A stretch of DNA of 64,000 nt, from assembly GCA_034669145.1 (NCBI GenBank), contig JAXDNY010000053.1, forward strand, positions 11,096-75,095, given 5' to 3'. Below the pieces are notes generated by a model, which was not told the origin of the DNA, ran no database searches, and worked only from the letters and a program-made list of their open reading frames with translations. Position numbers and translations under genes: made by a program. Below, piece after piece: positions 28,501-38,530 of this stretch. The DNA comes from PALSA-894 sp034669145. Its GTDB lineage: Bacteria; Pseudomonadota; Alphaproteobacteria; Rhizobiales; Xanthobacteraceae. Within the stretch, counting starts at the first letter, position 1. Each line of letters begins with the position of its first letter.

Positions 28501-29726
28501 GCGTCATTGTGAAGGCGAGCGTATTTGTGAGCGCCGGCCTGCTGGCCATCGTCGCAGGCTACGCGTTGCTGTTGACCGCGCCGCGCCTCGTCGCCGCCGA
28601 TATCGCGACCGCCAATATCGAACCCGCAAAGGCACCGAAGAGCCCGGATAGCGTGCGGGTCGGTGCCGACCAGTTGCATCAGCTTGGCATTGTGCCGGTC
28701 GTGACGCACCAGTTCCGCATCCAGAAACCGGCGATCGGCCAGATCGCCTTCAACGAGGATGCCAGCACCGTCGTGGTCACGCCGTTCTCCGGCCGCGTGA
28801 CCCGCCTGATCGCCAAGATGGGCGACGACGTGAAGCGCGGCGATGCGCTGTTCGAAATCGACAGCCCGGAGGTCGTGCAGGCGCAGACCGACCTGATCGC
28901 CGCGCTGCATGGGCTGGAAAAATCGAAATCGCAGCTTGCGCTCGCCAAGCGCGTGCTCGACCGCCAGACCAGCCTGATGGCCGACAAAGCAACGGCGATG
29001 CGCGAAGTGGATCAGGCGCGCAACGATTACGCCATTGCCGAATCCGACCTCGCGACCACGCAGGGCACCTTGATGGCGGCACGCAATCGTCTGCGCGTGA
29101 TCGTCGGGCGTGACCGCGGAGAGGTCGAGCGGGTCGAGCGTGAGCGCAGCGTCAACCCGCTCATCACCATCAATGCACCGATCGACGGGACGGTGATCGC
29201 GCGCAAGATCGGCCCCGGACAGTACGTGCGCAGCGACGCCGGCGATCCGCTTTATTCCATTGCCGATCTTTCGGTCATGTGGCTCAAGGCGAACGTGCCG
29301 GAGGCCGACATTGCTCATGTGCGCGTCGGACAGGAGATCGAGGTGCGGGTCACCGCGGTTCCCGACCGCGTGTTCAAGGCGCGCATTAGCGCGATCGGCG
29401 CCGCCTCCGATACGGCGACGCGGCGGGTCGTGGTGCGCTCCGAAATTCCCAACCCCGACCGCGCGCTCAAGTCGGACATGTTCGCGAGCTTCAGGATCAC
29501 GATCGGCGGCGGCGAGCCCGCTCCGGTCGTACCGATCGAGGCGGTGATCCGTGACGGCGATCAGGCGGCCGTGTGGGTGGTGCGCGAGCCGATGCTGTTC
29601 CATCGCCGCAAGGTCAAGCTCGGCCTGGAGCGGGACGGCCGCGTGCAGGTGCTCGAAGGTATCGCTCCGGGCGAAAACGTTGTCGGGCGCGGCGCCGTAT
29701 TCATCGACAACGAGTCGCGCAGTTGA
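28497..29726 (+). CDS. Efflux RND periplasmic adaptor, CzcB/CusB-like
   Basis: This 409-residue membrane fusion protein has an N-terminal membrane anchor or uncleaved signal (about residues 5-27). The barrel-sandwich half-motifs are TPFSGRVTRLIAKMGDDVKRG and INAPIDGTVIARKIGPGQYV, separated by an alpha-hairpin (about residues 135-205). A beta-barrel and a C-terminal membrane-proximal domain follow. It lacks the N-terminal metal-chaperone methionine motif of CusB, so the substrate need not be copper. It is translationally coupled to the outer-membrane duct gene and lies 21 bases before the pump gene. Confidence 0.93.
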   Translation: MSVIVKASVFVSAGLLAIVAGYALLLTAPRLVAADIATANIEPAKAPKSPDSVRVGADQLHQLGIVPVVTHQFRIQKPAIGQIAFNEDASTVVVTPFSGRVTRLIAKMGDDVKRGDALFEIDSPEVVQAQTDLIAALHGLEKSKSQLALAKRVLDRQTSLMADKATAMREVDQARNDYAIAESDLATTQGTLMAARNRLRVIVGRDRGEVERVERERSVNPLITINAPIDGTVIARKIGPGQYVRSDAGDPLYSIADLSVMWLKANVPEADIAHVRVGQEIEVRVTAVPDRVFKARISAIGAASDTATRRVVVRSEIPNPDRALKSDMFASFRITIGGGEPAPVVPIEAVIRDGDQAAVWVVREPMLFHRRKVKLGLERDGRVQVLEGIAPGENVVGRGAVFIDNESRS

Positions 29727-29747
29727 CCGAGCGAACCAGCCCGCCCG

Positions 29748-32700
29748 ATGCTGCGTAATCTGATCGCACTTTGCCTTGCCCGGCGGCCGCTGGTGCTGAT
29801 CGCCTTCGCGGCCTTCCTTGGGCTCGGCTATGCGGCATTCACCACGCTCAACATCGAGGCTTATCCGGATCCGGCGCCGCCAATCATCGAGTTGATCGCG
29901 CAGTGGCCCGGCCAGTCGCCCGAGGAGGTCGAGCGCTACGTCACGATTCCGATCGAGATCGCGGTCTCCTCGACGCCGGGCTTGAAATACCTGCGCTCCA
30001 ACACGGTCTATGCGCTCGGCTTCATCCGGCTGCAGTTCGAGTATGGGCGCGACTATTACTTCGCGCGCCAGCAGACGCTCAATCGCCTGAAGGACGCCAC
30101 TCTGCCGAGCGGGGTGACGCCGGTGATCTCGCCTGCCGGCGGCATCAGCGAAATCATGCGCTACCAGCTCAAAGGGCCGCCGAACATCTCGCTCACCGAG
30201 CTGAAGACGTTGCAGGACTGGGTGGTCGAGCGCCGCTTGCGCACCGTTCCGGGTATTGCCGACGTCTCGGTGCTCGGCGGCAAGACAAAGGAGTTTCAGG
30301 CCGAAGTCGATCTCAACAAGATGATGGCCTACGGGCTGACCCTGCCGCAGATCGTCGCGGCGATCTCGGCCGGCAACTCGAATGTCGGCGGCCGTACCAT
30401 CGCGATGGGCGAGCAATCGGTCAATGTGCGCGGGCTTGGTGTCATCGGCTCGCTCGACGACATCGGCAACATCGTGTTGACGCAGCAAGGCGGCGTGCCG
30501 GTGCTGTTGTCGGACGTCGCCAAGATCCAGGTCGGCTTCACGCCGCGCCTGGGCATCGCGGGGCGCGATGAGACGACGGACATCATCTTCGGCATCGTGC
30601 TGATGCAGAAGCTCGAACGCACCATGGACGTGGTGCAGCGGCTGCGCGCTGCGGTCGATAAGCTCAACACCGACGGCAGCCTGCCTCCCGGCGTCAAGGT
30701 CGATGCCTTCTACGACCGCGGCGACCTCGTTGCGATCACGGTGCGCACCGTCCTGCACAACCTCGCCTTCGGCATCGCGCTGATTTTTCTGATCCAGTGG
30801 GTGTTTCTCGGTAATCTGCGCTGCGCGCTGATCGTGGCGGCGACGATCCCGGTCGCTCTGTTCCTTGCCGTCATCATCACGGTGCTGCGCGGCGAATCCG
30901 CCAATCTGCTTTCCGTAGGGGCGATCGACCTTGGGATCATCGTCGACGCGACAGTCATCATGGTGGAGAACATCTTTCGCCATCTCGCGCATTCCCCGAG
31001 GCATGGAAACGTGGAGGACCACGCGGCGGCACAGGCAACCAAGCTCCACCGCGTGCTGATCGGTGCCGTTGAGGTCGACAAGGCGATCCTGTTCTCGGTC
31101 ATCATCACCATTGCGGCCTTCCTCCCGCTGTTCACCATGCAGGGCGTCGAAGGGCAAATCTTCGGCCCGATGGCACGCACCTATGCGTATGCGCTGCTCG
31201 GTGCCGTGATCGCGACCTTTACGGTGACGCCGGTGCTTGCCTCGATCCTGCTGCCGGAACACGTCAACGAGGTTGAAACTTTCGTCGTGCGATGGATCCG
31301 GACGGGCTACCGCCGGGTGCTGCCTCTCGCGGTCCACCATTGTCGCGCGGCCGCCGCCATAGCGCTTGTCTTCCTGCTGATCTGCGGCGCGATCGGGGCG
31401 AGGCTTGGCACCGAGTTCCTGCCGAAGCTCGAAGAAGGCAACATGTGGATCCGCGCCATGCTGCCGCCGACGATCACGCTCGATGCCGGAATGAACAGCG
31501 TCGCGCGTATCCGCGAGGTCATTCGCAGTTATCCGCCGGTGCGCACGGTCGTGTCCGAGCAGGGACGTGGTGAGGACGCGACCGATCCGGACGGTTCGTT
31601 CGTGGCGGAGTTCTTTGTTCCCCTCAAGCCGCAGGACGAATGGCCCGCCGGGCTCACCAAGGAGAAGCTGGTCAAGGAGCTGAGCGAGCGATTGGAGCGC
31701 GAGTTCGTCGGCGTCGACTTCAACTTCTCGCAATACATCCAGGACAACATCGAGGAGGCGGTGTCCGGGGTGAAGGGCGAGAATTCTGTCAAGATTTTCG
31801 GCCGCGATCTCGCCGAGTTGGAGCGATTGTCGAAGTCCGTAAAATCTGAAATCGCCGATGTGCCCGGTGTGACCGACCCGGGCGTCTTCAACCTGCTTGG
31901 CCAGCCGAACCTCGTCGTGCGCGTCGATCGTGCCAAGGCGGCGCGTTACGGGTTTTCGGTTGCGGACATCAACGCAGTCGTGCAGGCAGCGATCGGCGGG
32001 CAGGAGGTCACGCGGGTCTACGAGGGCGAATTCAATTTCGCGCTCACCGTGCGCCTCGCGCCTGAGTATCGCGGCAATGCCGAAGCGATCCGCTCGATCC
32101 CGGTCGCGCTGCCGAGCAACGATCCGAAGGCGCCGCCCGCCTATATCGCGCTCGGCGACCTCGGCGAGGTGAAGCTGGAGAGCGGCGCCTCCTATATCTA
32201 TCGCGAGAACAGCCAGCGCTTCGTGCCGCTCAAATACAGCGTGCGCGGGCGCGATCTCGGCTCGACGGTGGCTGAGGCGCAACAGCGGGTCGCCGAGAAG
32301 GTGCGGATGCCGCAGGGCTACAAGCTCGACTGGGCCGGCGAGTTCGGCGCACTGGTCGAGGCGCAGAAGCGGCTCGCTTTCATCGTGCCACTGAGCCTGC
32401 TGCTGATCTTCATGTTGCTCTACAGCCTGTTCAATTCGGTGCGCGACAGCCTGCTCGCCCTGTCGGGCATTCCATTCGCGGTGGCGGGCGGAATTCTGGG
32501 GCTCACGGTCGCGGGGCTGAATTTCAGCATCTCGGCGGCGATCGGATTCATCTCGCTGTTCGGCGTGTCAGCGATGGATGGAATCCTGCTGATTTCCTAC
32601 ATCCGGCGCAATCTCGAACAGGGGCATGACGCCGACAGCGCGATCATCGGTGCCGGCGAAACGCGGATGCGGCAAATCTTCATGACCGGATTGTCCGCCT

Positions 32701-32918
32701 GCATCGGTCTCGTACCGGCGGCGTTCTCAACCGGCATCGGCTCGCAAGTGCAGCAGCCGCTCGCCTGCGTGATCGTCGGCGGCATGCTGCTGTCGCCGTT
32801 CTGCAGCCTGCTCGTGATCCCGACTTTCGCGCGCCTCTTCATGCCGCGCCCGAAGCCGGATGAACAAGCCGAGTCCGCGGCCGAGCCGGAGCCCGCCGCA
32901 GCGCCGGTCAATACGTGA
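29748..32918 (+). CDS. RND efflux pump, heavy-metal (CzcA/CusA) type
   Basis: This 1056-residue inner-membrane RND pump has the usual layout: helix 1 at the N-terminus, a large periplasmic loop to about residue 335, helices 2-6, a second loop and helices 8-12. In helix 4 the proton-relay region reads DLGIIVDATVIMVEN, with a single Asp as in CzcA/CusA, rather than the VDDA of drug pumps. It forms a full tripartite system with the preceding two genes. The promoter predicts sigma-54 control. The last 11 bases overlap the convergent porin gene. The export substrate (metal ion or organic) is not proven. Confidence 0.93.
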   Translation: MLRNLIALCLARRPLVLIAFAAFLGLGYAAFTTLNIEAYPDPAPPIIELIAQWPGQSPEEVERYVTIPIEIAVSSTPGLKYLRSNTVYALGFIRLQFEYGRDYYFARQQTLNRLKDATLPSGVTPVISPAGGISEIMRYQLKGPPNISLTELKTLQDWVVERRLRTVPGIADVSVLGGKTKEFQAEVDLNKMMAYGLTLPQIVAAISAGNSNVGGRTIAMGEQSVNVRGLGVIGSLDDIGNIVLTQQGGVPVLLSDVAKIQVGFTPRLGIAGRDETTDIIFGIVLMQKLERTMDVVQRLRAAVDKLNTDGSLPPGVKVDAFYDRGDLVAITVRTVLHNLAFGIALIFLIQWVFLGNLRCALIVAATIPVALFLAVIITVLRGESANLLSVGAIDLGIIVDATVIMVENIFRHLAHSPRHGNVEDHAAAQATKLHRVLIGAVEVDKAILFSVIITIAAFLPLFTMQGVEGQIFGPMARTYAYALLGAVIATFTVTPVLASILLPEHVNEVETFVVRWIRTGYRRVLPLAVHHCRAAAAIALVFLLICGAIGARLGTEFLPKLEEGNMWIRAMLPPTITLDAGMNSVARIREVIRSYPPVRTVVSEQGRGEDATDPDGSFVAEFFVPLKPQDEWPAGLTKEKLVKELSERLEREFVGVDFNFSQYIQDNIEEAVSGVKGENSVKIFGRDLAELERLSKSVKSEIADVPGVTDPGVFNLLGQPNLVVRVDRAKAARYGFSVADINAVVQAAIGGQEVTRVYEGEFNFALTVRLAPEYRGNAEAIRSIPVALPSNDPKAPPAYIALGDLGEVKLESGASYIYRENSQRFVPLKYSVRGRDLGSTVAEAQQRVAEKVRMPQGYKLDWAGEFGALVEAQKRLAFIVPLSLLLIFMLLYSLFNSVRDSLLALSGIPFAVAGGILGLTVAGLNFSISAAIGFISLFGVSAMDGILLISYIRRNLEQGHDADSAIIGAGETRMRQIFMTGLSACIGLVPAAFSTGIGSQVQQPLACVIVGGMLLSPFCSLLVIPTFARLFMPRPKPDEQAESAAEPEPAAAPVNT

Positions 32919-34344
32919 TCACGGAGCGCACCGCGAACACGGCTGCGTCCTTGATGGCCGTCTGCGGCACCGGAGAATTCGGATCGGGGACGTGCCCGCC
33001 CGGATGAAGCACGTAGTGAAACGCCGGCTGGATCGTCCAGCCGGGGACGATCTGCGCGTGATAGACGAGCGCAAGGTTCAGCTCATAGTCGCGGATCGGG
33101 TGCGGCATACCGGTAAAGAAAATCCTGTCGCGATCGAGCGCCGCGGCATCCCTTGAGATGTGACTGTAAAGAAACGTTCCTGCGATCTTGTCGTCCGGCC
33201 GCCCCGGCAGCATGCCGGAAAAGATCAGGCCGCCATCGATATAGACGTCAACAGGGTTGCGGTCGGGCGCGGTGAAGCCGGCGCGGGTGAACATCGCGAT
33301 CCCGCTGTCCGGCGCGCCGCCCGGCGGTCTGTAGAGCTGATGATCGACGATCCCATAGATGCCGGTGCTGCCGCGCAGCTTCGCCGGGATGCCGCTGCTC
33401 AGCGGATCGGCGAGCGACAGACCTTTCGCATCATATCGCTGGTTGTCGAATTCGCCGAAATGGTGCCAGAAGCCAAGCCGCCAGATGCCCGCAAGGCCGG
33501 TCGCCTCCTTGTCCTGATTATATTTGTATTGCGCCTCCCCCATCAGCAGCGGCGGATCCTGCACGCGGAAATTCAGTCCATAGCGGTTCTTGATCTGCGC
33601 ATCCTCGGGGCCCGGCCCGGCCGGGTCGCCGTTGAACAGCGCAAGCAAAAACACTGTCTGCTTTTCGGGCGATTCGTACTTCAGACGGATACCCGGCGTC
33701 GACAACGGATAGGCGGGCCCACCGCTCGGCAGGGTCTGCGCCTTGATGGACGGCCAATCGCTGGTCATCAGAAAATCGCTGTAGCTTGCAATGAAAAACT
33801 CGGCGTCGGCAGCGAGCTGGCCGAAGCGCACATTGAACGTATCGCCGAGTTTCTGCTCCAGCCACAGCTCCGACAGACGCATCGTGGAGAGTGCCTCGAT
33901 ATTGCTGATGGTGTTGAAGCTCCCGACATAATCGCGGCGGATGCCGCCGGTGTTGTGAATAAGGAACGAGTTGGTGAAGAAGCTCAGGCCTCGAAGGCCG
34001 AACATCTTTTCAAGGTCCGCTCTCACGATGGTTTCGAGCTTGCCTTGGAAGACCGCGCCTCGGCGCATTCCGCCCGCGACGTCACCGAGGATCTCGCTGG
34101 TCAGCACGAAGCTGTAGGTGAGACCGCGCTCGTAGAGCCATTTGCGTACGCCGCCGGGATCGCCGTTGCCGGGCAGGCTCGTGGCGATCGAGGGGATCGG
34201 CGCGCCCTTGCTGTCGACCTCATCGGAGGCGGCGCGCGCCGGTGCGGCCGCGCAGGCGATGGCCAAGACCAGCAACGCATATCCGCACCAGCGGATCGCG
34301 GCGGCGCTCCATTTGGACGGTCCGCGATCCGCGCAGTCATTCAT
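32908..34344 (-). CDS. OprB-type carbohydrate-selective porin
   Basis: This 478-residue outer-membrane protein has a signal peptide (hydrophobic ALLVLAIACAAAPARA, cleavage near residue 38). A beta-barrel follows with the OprB family pattern: FNVRFGQLAADAEFFIASYSD region, a central PGIRLKYESPEK strand, and a final strand ending in the aromatic VRSVITY needed for barrel assembly. OprB porins admit sugars and other small solutes. It is convergent with the RND pump gene and overlaps it by 11 bases. It diverges from the exported unknown protein across a 230-base region. Confidence 0.9.
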   Translation of the reverse strand: MNDCADRGPSKWSAAAIRWCGYALLVLAIACAAAPARAASDEVDSKGAPIPSIATSLPGNGDPGGVRKWLYERGLTYSFVLTSEILGDVAGGMRRGAVFQGKLETIVRADLEKMFGLRGLSFFTNSFLIHNTGGIRRDYVGSFNTISNIEALSTMRLSELWLEQKLGDTFNVRFGQLAADAEFFIASYSDFLMTSDWPSIKAQTLPSGGPAYPLSTPGIRLKYESPEKQTVFLLALFNGDPAGPGPEDAQIKNRYGLNFRVQDPPLLMGEAQYKYNQDKEATGLAGIWRLGFWHHFGEFDNQRYDAKGLSLADPLSSGIPAKLRGSTGIYGIVDHQLYRPPGGAPDSGIAMFTRAGFTAPDRNPVDVYIDGGLIFSGMLPGRPDDKIAGTFLYSHISRDAAALDRDRIFFTGMPHPIRDYELNLALVYHAQIVPGWTIQPAFHYVLHPGGHVPDPNSPVPQTAIKDAAVFAVRSVITY

Positions 34345-34574
34345 TGCCGCTTTCCACCCTCATCCCGGCGCAGCGTACAACGAAAGTGGCGCAAACCTAG
34401 ATGCGAATCGCTCGCAAATACAGGAGAGGCAACTCTTTGCGCCTGTGTGGCCCGATTGCAACGTTCTGTCGGGGTTTATCGGTTTCCCGCTTAGAGCCCT
34501 TGAGCGTTGACGGAAGCGGGCCACAATCTCCATGGGCGCGCCCTTGAGTCGCGGGGACGCCCAAGGGGGCTCTG

Positions 34575-35327
34575 ATGATTGCGACGCTTCGCGTACCGGC
34601 GCGTCTCGTCGCCATCGGCTTCATCGCCGCCGCGGGAGTTTTCCTGGCGTCGCGCGCAAACGCGGCCGGCACGGCCTATCTCGTGGACACCGCCGAGGTC
34701 GGCGAGGTCGGCAACTGCAAGGTCGAGTCGTGGCTCTCGTGGGCGAGCAACCAGGATTTCATTGGCGTCACCAACCCGTCCTGCATCGTCAATCTCGGGC
34801 GCGCGGTGGAAATCAGCGCGCAGATCCAGCGCTCGCGCTCCGACGGCGAATGGGGCACCTCGGTCGCGCCGAAGTTCAAGACCAACATCGTTCCGTCGGC
34901 GATCGGCCGCTTCGGCGTCGCGGTCGCGGCGGGCGGCACCTACGATGTGCTGACCAGCGAGTTCAGCGGCGCCTACGCTTATGTGCCGGCGACGCTGCGG
35001 CTTTCGGAGGTCATGCGCATCAATCTCAATGCCGGCTGGCAATGGGATCGCGTCGCGGATCACCACTTCTTCCTGTACGGCGCCGGGTTCGACCTGCGTA
35101 CGCCGGACAATGTCTGGACGCTTACGGCCGAAGTCTTAGGCCTGCTTGGCACGGCCGATACCGCGTCCGAGACGCAGCCGCGCTTTCAAGTCGGCCTGCG
35201 CTGGCGGCCGATCGACCGGTTCTCGATGGACCTTATCTACGGACGCAACATCACCGGCGAAAACGCGAACTGGATCACGCTGGCCACCAGCATCCGCTTC
35301 CCGGCGCCGGAGAAGCCGGAGAAATAG
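34575..35327 (+). CDS. Exported protein of unknown function, possible outer-membrane barrel
   Basis: The 250-residue protein has a clear signal peptide (hydrophobic residues about 12-28, cleavage after NAAG or ANA near residue 31). The mature part alternates polar and hydrophobic residues and is rich in aromatic strand ends, for example RFQVGLRWRPIDRFSMDLIYGRN. Two cysteines (GNCKVES and NPSCIVN) may form a disulfide. This suggests a small outer-membrane beta-barrel or periplasmic beta protein. I do not recognise a named family. It is divergent from the OprB-type gene and convergent with an RND pump gene 11 bases away. Confidence 0.78.
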   Translation: MIATLRVPARLVAIGFIAAAGVFLASRANAAGTAYLVDTAEVGEVGNCKVESWLSWASNQDFIGVTNPSCIVNLGRAVEISAQIQRSRSDGEWGTSVAPKFKTNIVPSAIGRFGVAVAAGGTYDVLTSEFSGAYAYVPATLRLSEVMRINLNAGWQWDRVADHHFFLYGAGFDLRTPDNVWTLTAEVLGLLGTADTASETQPRFQVGLRWRPIDRFSMDLIYGRNITGENANWITLATSIRFPAPEKPEK

Positions 35328-35338
35328 AGCGGCCAGCA

Positions 35339-38300
35339 TCATTCGGCCGGCGTTGATGGCGCCAACTCAGTCCTCGCGGTCTTCTTCAAGCGCAGCGCGG
35401 CGAGCCAGCGGCTGATGACGTAGAACACGGGCGTGAAGATCAATCCGAACGCCGTGACGCCGATCATACCGGCGAAGACCGCAGTGCCAAGCGCCTGCCT
35501 GAGTTCCGCACCGGCACCGGTCGCCCATACCAGCGGCACGACACCGAAGATGAAGGCGAACGACGTCATCAGGATCGGACGCAGACGCAAGCGCGCGGCT
35601 TCCACCGCGGCGGCCCACCGGTCGCGGCCCTCGTCCTCGAGTTGCTTGGCGAACTCGACGATCAGAATTGCATTCTTCGCCGCGAGACCGATCAGCACCA
35701 CGAAGCCGACCTGGGTCAGGATGTTGTTGTCCTGCCCGCGCAGGATCACGCCGCTGATCGACGCAACAAGGCACATGGGCACGATGAGGATTACCGCCGG
35801 CGGCAGCGTCACGCTCTCGTACTGAGCGGCGAGCACCAGGAAGACGAATAGCACCGCGAGCACGAAGGCAAACGCCGCCGTGTTGCCCGCCCGTATCTGC
35901 TGGTAGGCGAGCGTCGTCCACTCGTAGCTGAAGCCGGGCGGCAACGCCGCGGCGGCAAGCTGCTGCATGGTCTGGATCGCCTGACCCTGCGAGAAACCCG
36001 GAGCCGACGCGCCGTCGAGCTCAGCCGCGGGATAGAGGTTGTAACGGGGCACGCGGTACGGCCCGGTCGTGTCGCTCACGGTGGTGAATGAGCCAAGCGG
36101 AACAGTGTCACCGTTCGAATTGCGCACGCGGATCTGCAGAACGTCCTTGGGATCGAGCCGATGGGTGCTCTCCGCCTGCACCGTCACCCGGAATGTGCGC
36201 CCCAGCAGGTTGAAGTCGTTCACATAGAACGAGCCGAGGTCGGTCTGTAGCGCGCCGAAAACATCAGGCACGTTGATGCCGAGCAACTGCGCCTTGGTGC
36301 GGTCGATGTCGAGGTAGAGCTGCGGCGTCGAACTCTCGAACAGCGAGAACACCTGGCGCACGGACGGCGTCTGTGCCGCGCGGGCCGTCATTGCGGCCAC
36401 TGCCGCTTGTAACGCATCCGGCCCGCGTCCTGCGCGGTCCTCGATGATCATGCGGAAGCCGCCGGAGGTGCCTATCCCGCGCACGGCCGGCGGAGCGACG
36501 ACGAGAACAAGGCCTTCCTCAATGGTGGACAGCTTTTGCAAGAGCGCACGCTGGATCGCCGGTGCTGACTTCTGCGGGTCTTTCGCACGTTCGGCGAATG
36601 GCTCAAGGACGACAAATACCGCGCCTGAGTTGGGTGCATTCGTGAAGGTGGCGCCGGAGAATCCGACGAAGTTGGCTGCATGAGCTACTCCAGGCACCTG
36701 GAAAGCGGTCTCCACGACGCGCCGGTTGACCTCGTCGGTGCGGTCGAGCGCCGCGGCGCCGGGCAATTGCGTAACCACGATGAGGTAGCCCTGGTCGACT
36801 TGCGGAATGAAGCCCACCGGCGCCTTGCGAAACTCGTTAAGTCCAAATGCGAGCACCCCGACATAGCCCGCCACCATGACCACGGCGAAGCGCACCAGCC
36901 GTGCGGTCAGCCATCCGTAGCCGTGGCTGAGTGTGTCGAAGCCCAGGTTGAAGATGCGAAAGAACCCGCGGATCGGACGCTGCCACCAGCGATGGCGCGC
37001 ATGGTTCGTATGCGCCTTCAACAGCAGCGCGCACATCGCTGGCGACAGCGTCAACGACACGATGAGCGAGATGACCGTCGCGCCCGCGATGGTGAGGGCG
37101 AACTGCCGGTAGAATTGGCCGGAGATACCGGTGATGAAGACAGATGGGACGAACACAGCGCACAACACCAGGGCGATGGCGATCAAAGCGCCGCCGACTT
37201 CGTTCATGCTTTTCTTGGCGGCATCGACGGGGGCAAGGCCGGCCGCGATGTTGCGTTCGACGTTCTCCACCACGACGATCGCATCGTCGACCACGATGCC
37301 GATCGCAAGGACGAGCCCGAACGGCGACAGATTGTTGAGCGAGAACCCGAACAGCGCCATGACAAAGAACGTGCCGACCAGCGAGACCGGTATTGCGACG
37401 ATGGGAATGATCGCGGCGCGCCAGGTCTGCAGGAACAGGACCACCACCAGCACCACCAGGACGACCGCCTCGATGATGGTCTCGACGACGGCACTGATCG
37501 ACTGCTGGATGAATTCGGTGGGATTGTAGGCGATCGTGTACTTGAGCCCGGCCGGAAAATTCTTCGAAAGCTCCTCCATGGTCGATTTGACCTTATCGGC
37601 GGTCGCCAACGCGTTCGATCCCGGCAGTTGGAAAATCGCGAGCGCAACCGCGGGATTCCCATCGAGATACGAGTTGGTCGAGTAGTCGACGGCGGCCAGT
37701 TCGACTCGGCCCACGTCCTTGAGTCGCACCACCGCAATCGGAGTCTGTTTGACGACGATCTCGGCGAACTCTTTCGGGTCGATCAAGCGCCCGAGCGTAC
37801 GCACGGCGAGTTGAAACGCGCGCGGCTGAGCGACGGGCGGCTGGTTGAGCACGCCGGCCGCGACCTGCACGTTCTGTCCCTGCAAGGCTGTCGCCACGTC
37901 ACCGGTCGTGAGGCCAAGCGACTGCATGCGATCGGGATCGAGCCAGATGCGCATTGAGTAGTCCCGCGACCCGAATGCCGTAATCGATCCGATGCCGTAG
38001 ATGCGGTTGAGCTCGTCCGTCACTTCGGTCGTGGCGTAGTTCGAAATGAACAGCGTGTCGCGCGACTTGTCCGGCGAATAGAGATGCACGACCATCATCA
38101 GGTCGGGCGAGCTCTTCGCGGTTGTGACCCCGATATTGCGCGCGTCCGCCGGCACGCGTGGCAGCGCCACCGCGACGCGGTTCTGGACCTGCACCTGCGC
38201 GATATCGAGGTTGGTGCCGAGATCGAACGTCACGTCGATCTGGAAGCGGCCGTCCCCGGTCGAGTTGGACGTAATGTAAAGCATGTTCTCGACGCCGTTG

Positions 38301-38512
38301 ATCTGCTGCTCGATCGGAGCAGCGACCGTCGCGGCGACGATGTCGGCGCTCGCGCCGGGATACTGCCCGCTGACCCGGACCACCGGCGGGACGATCTCTG
38401 GATACTGCGCGATCGGCAGCCGGCCGACCGCGACCGCTCCGATGATGACGAAGACGATCGAGACAACAGCCGCGAAGATCGGGCGGTCGATGAAGAAATG
38501 GGAGAGACGCAT
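35339..38512 (-). CDS. RND multidrug efflux pump, AcrB/MexB type
   Basis: This 1057-residue inner-membrane RND transporter begins MRLSHFFIDRPIFAAVVSIV, the standard hydrophobic/amphiphilic pump start. Helix 4 carries the double aspartate in LAIGIVVDDAIVVVENVERN, which marks drug-type (HAE-1) pumps. The C-terminal half has GFVVLIGLAAKNAILIVEFA. Its adaptor gene lies 18 bases upstream on the same strand but has a frameshift, so the pump may lack a partner unless that shift is an artefact or another adaptor substitutes. No outer-membrane duct gene is adjacent. Confidence 0.94.
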   Translation of the reverse strand: MRLSHFFIDRPIFAAVVSIVFVIIGAVAVGRLPIAQYPEIVPPVVRVSGQYPGASADIVAATVAAPIEQQINGVENMLYITSNSTGDGRFQIDVTFDLGTNLDIAQVQVQNRVAVALPRVPADARNIGVTTAKSSPDLMMVVHLYSPDKSRDTLFISNYATTEVTDELNRIYGIGSITAFGSRDYSMRIWLDPDRMQSLGLTTGDVATALQGQNVQVAAGVLNQPPVAQPRAFQLAVRTLGRLIDPKEFAEIVVKQTPIAVVRLKDVGRVELAAVDYSTNSYLDGNPAVALAIFQLPGSNALATADKVKSTMEELSKNFPAGLKYTIAYNPTEFIQQSISAVVETIIEAVVLVVLVVVLFLQTWRAAIIPIVAIPVSLVGTFFVMALFGFSLNNLSPFGLVLAIGIVVDDAIVVVENVERNIAAGLAPVDAAKKSMNEVGGALIAIALVLCAVFVPSVFITGISGQFYRQFALTIAGATVISLIVSLTLSPAMCALLLKAHTNHARHRWWQRPIRGFFRIFNLGFDTLSHGYGWLTARLVRFAVVMVAGYVGVLAFGLNEFRKAPVGFIPQVDQGYLIVVTQLPGAAALDRTDEVNRRVVETAFQVPGVAHAANFVGFSGATFTNAPNSGAVFVVLEPFAERAKDPQKSAPAIQRALLQKLSTIEEGLVLVVAPPAVRGIGTSGGFRMIIEDRAGRGPDALQAAVAAMTARAAQTPSVRQVFSLFESSTPQLYLDIDRTKAQLLGINVPDVFGALQTDLGSFYVNDFNLLGRTFRVTVQAESTHRLDPKDVLQIRVRNSNGDTVPLGSFTTVSDTTGPYRVPRYNLYPAAELDGASAPGFSQGQAIQTMQQLAAAALPPGFSYEWTTLAYQQIRAGNTAAFAFVLAVLFVFLVLAAQYESVTLPPAVILIVPMCLVASISGVILRGQDNNILTQVGFVVLIGLAAKNAILIVEFAKQLEDEGRDRWAAAVEAARLRLRPILMTSFAFIFGVVPLVWATGAGAELRQALGTAVFAGMIGVTAFGLIFTPVFYVISRWLAALRLKKTARTELAPSTPAE

Positions 38513-38530
38513 CGGAAGCCCCCGATTGGC

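Noticed and set aside
28494..32282. A 1262-codon open frame on the minus strand opposite the adaptor and pump genes.
   Set aside because: It is an antisense shadow of two clear RND genes; its product is rich in Arg, His and Asp with no family likeness. Such frames are common in GC-rich DNA.
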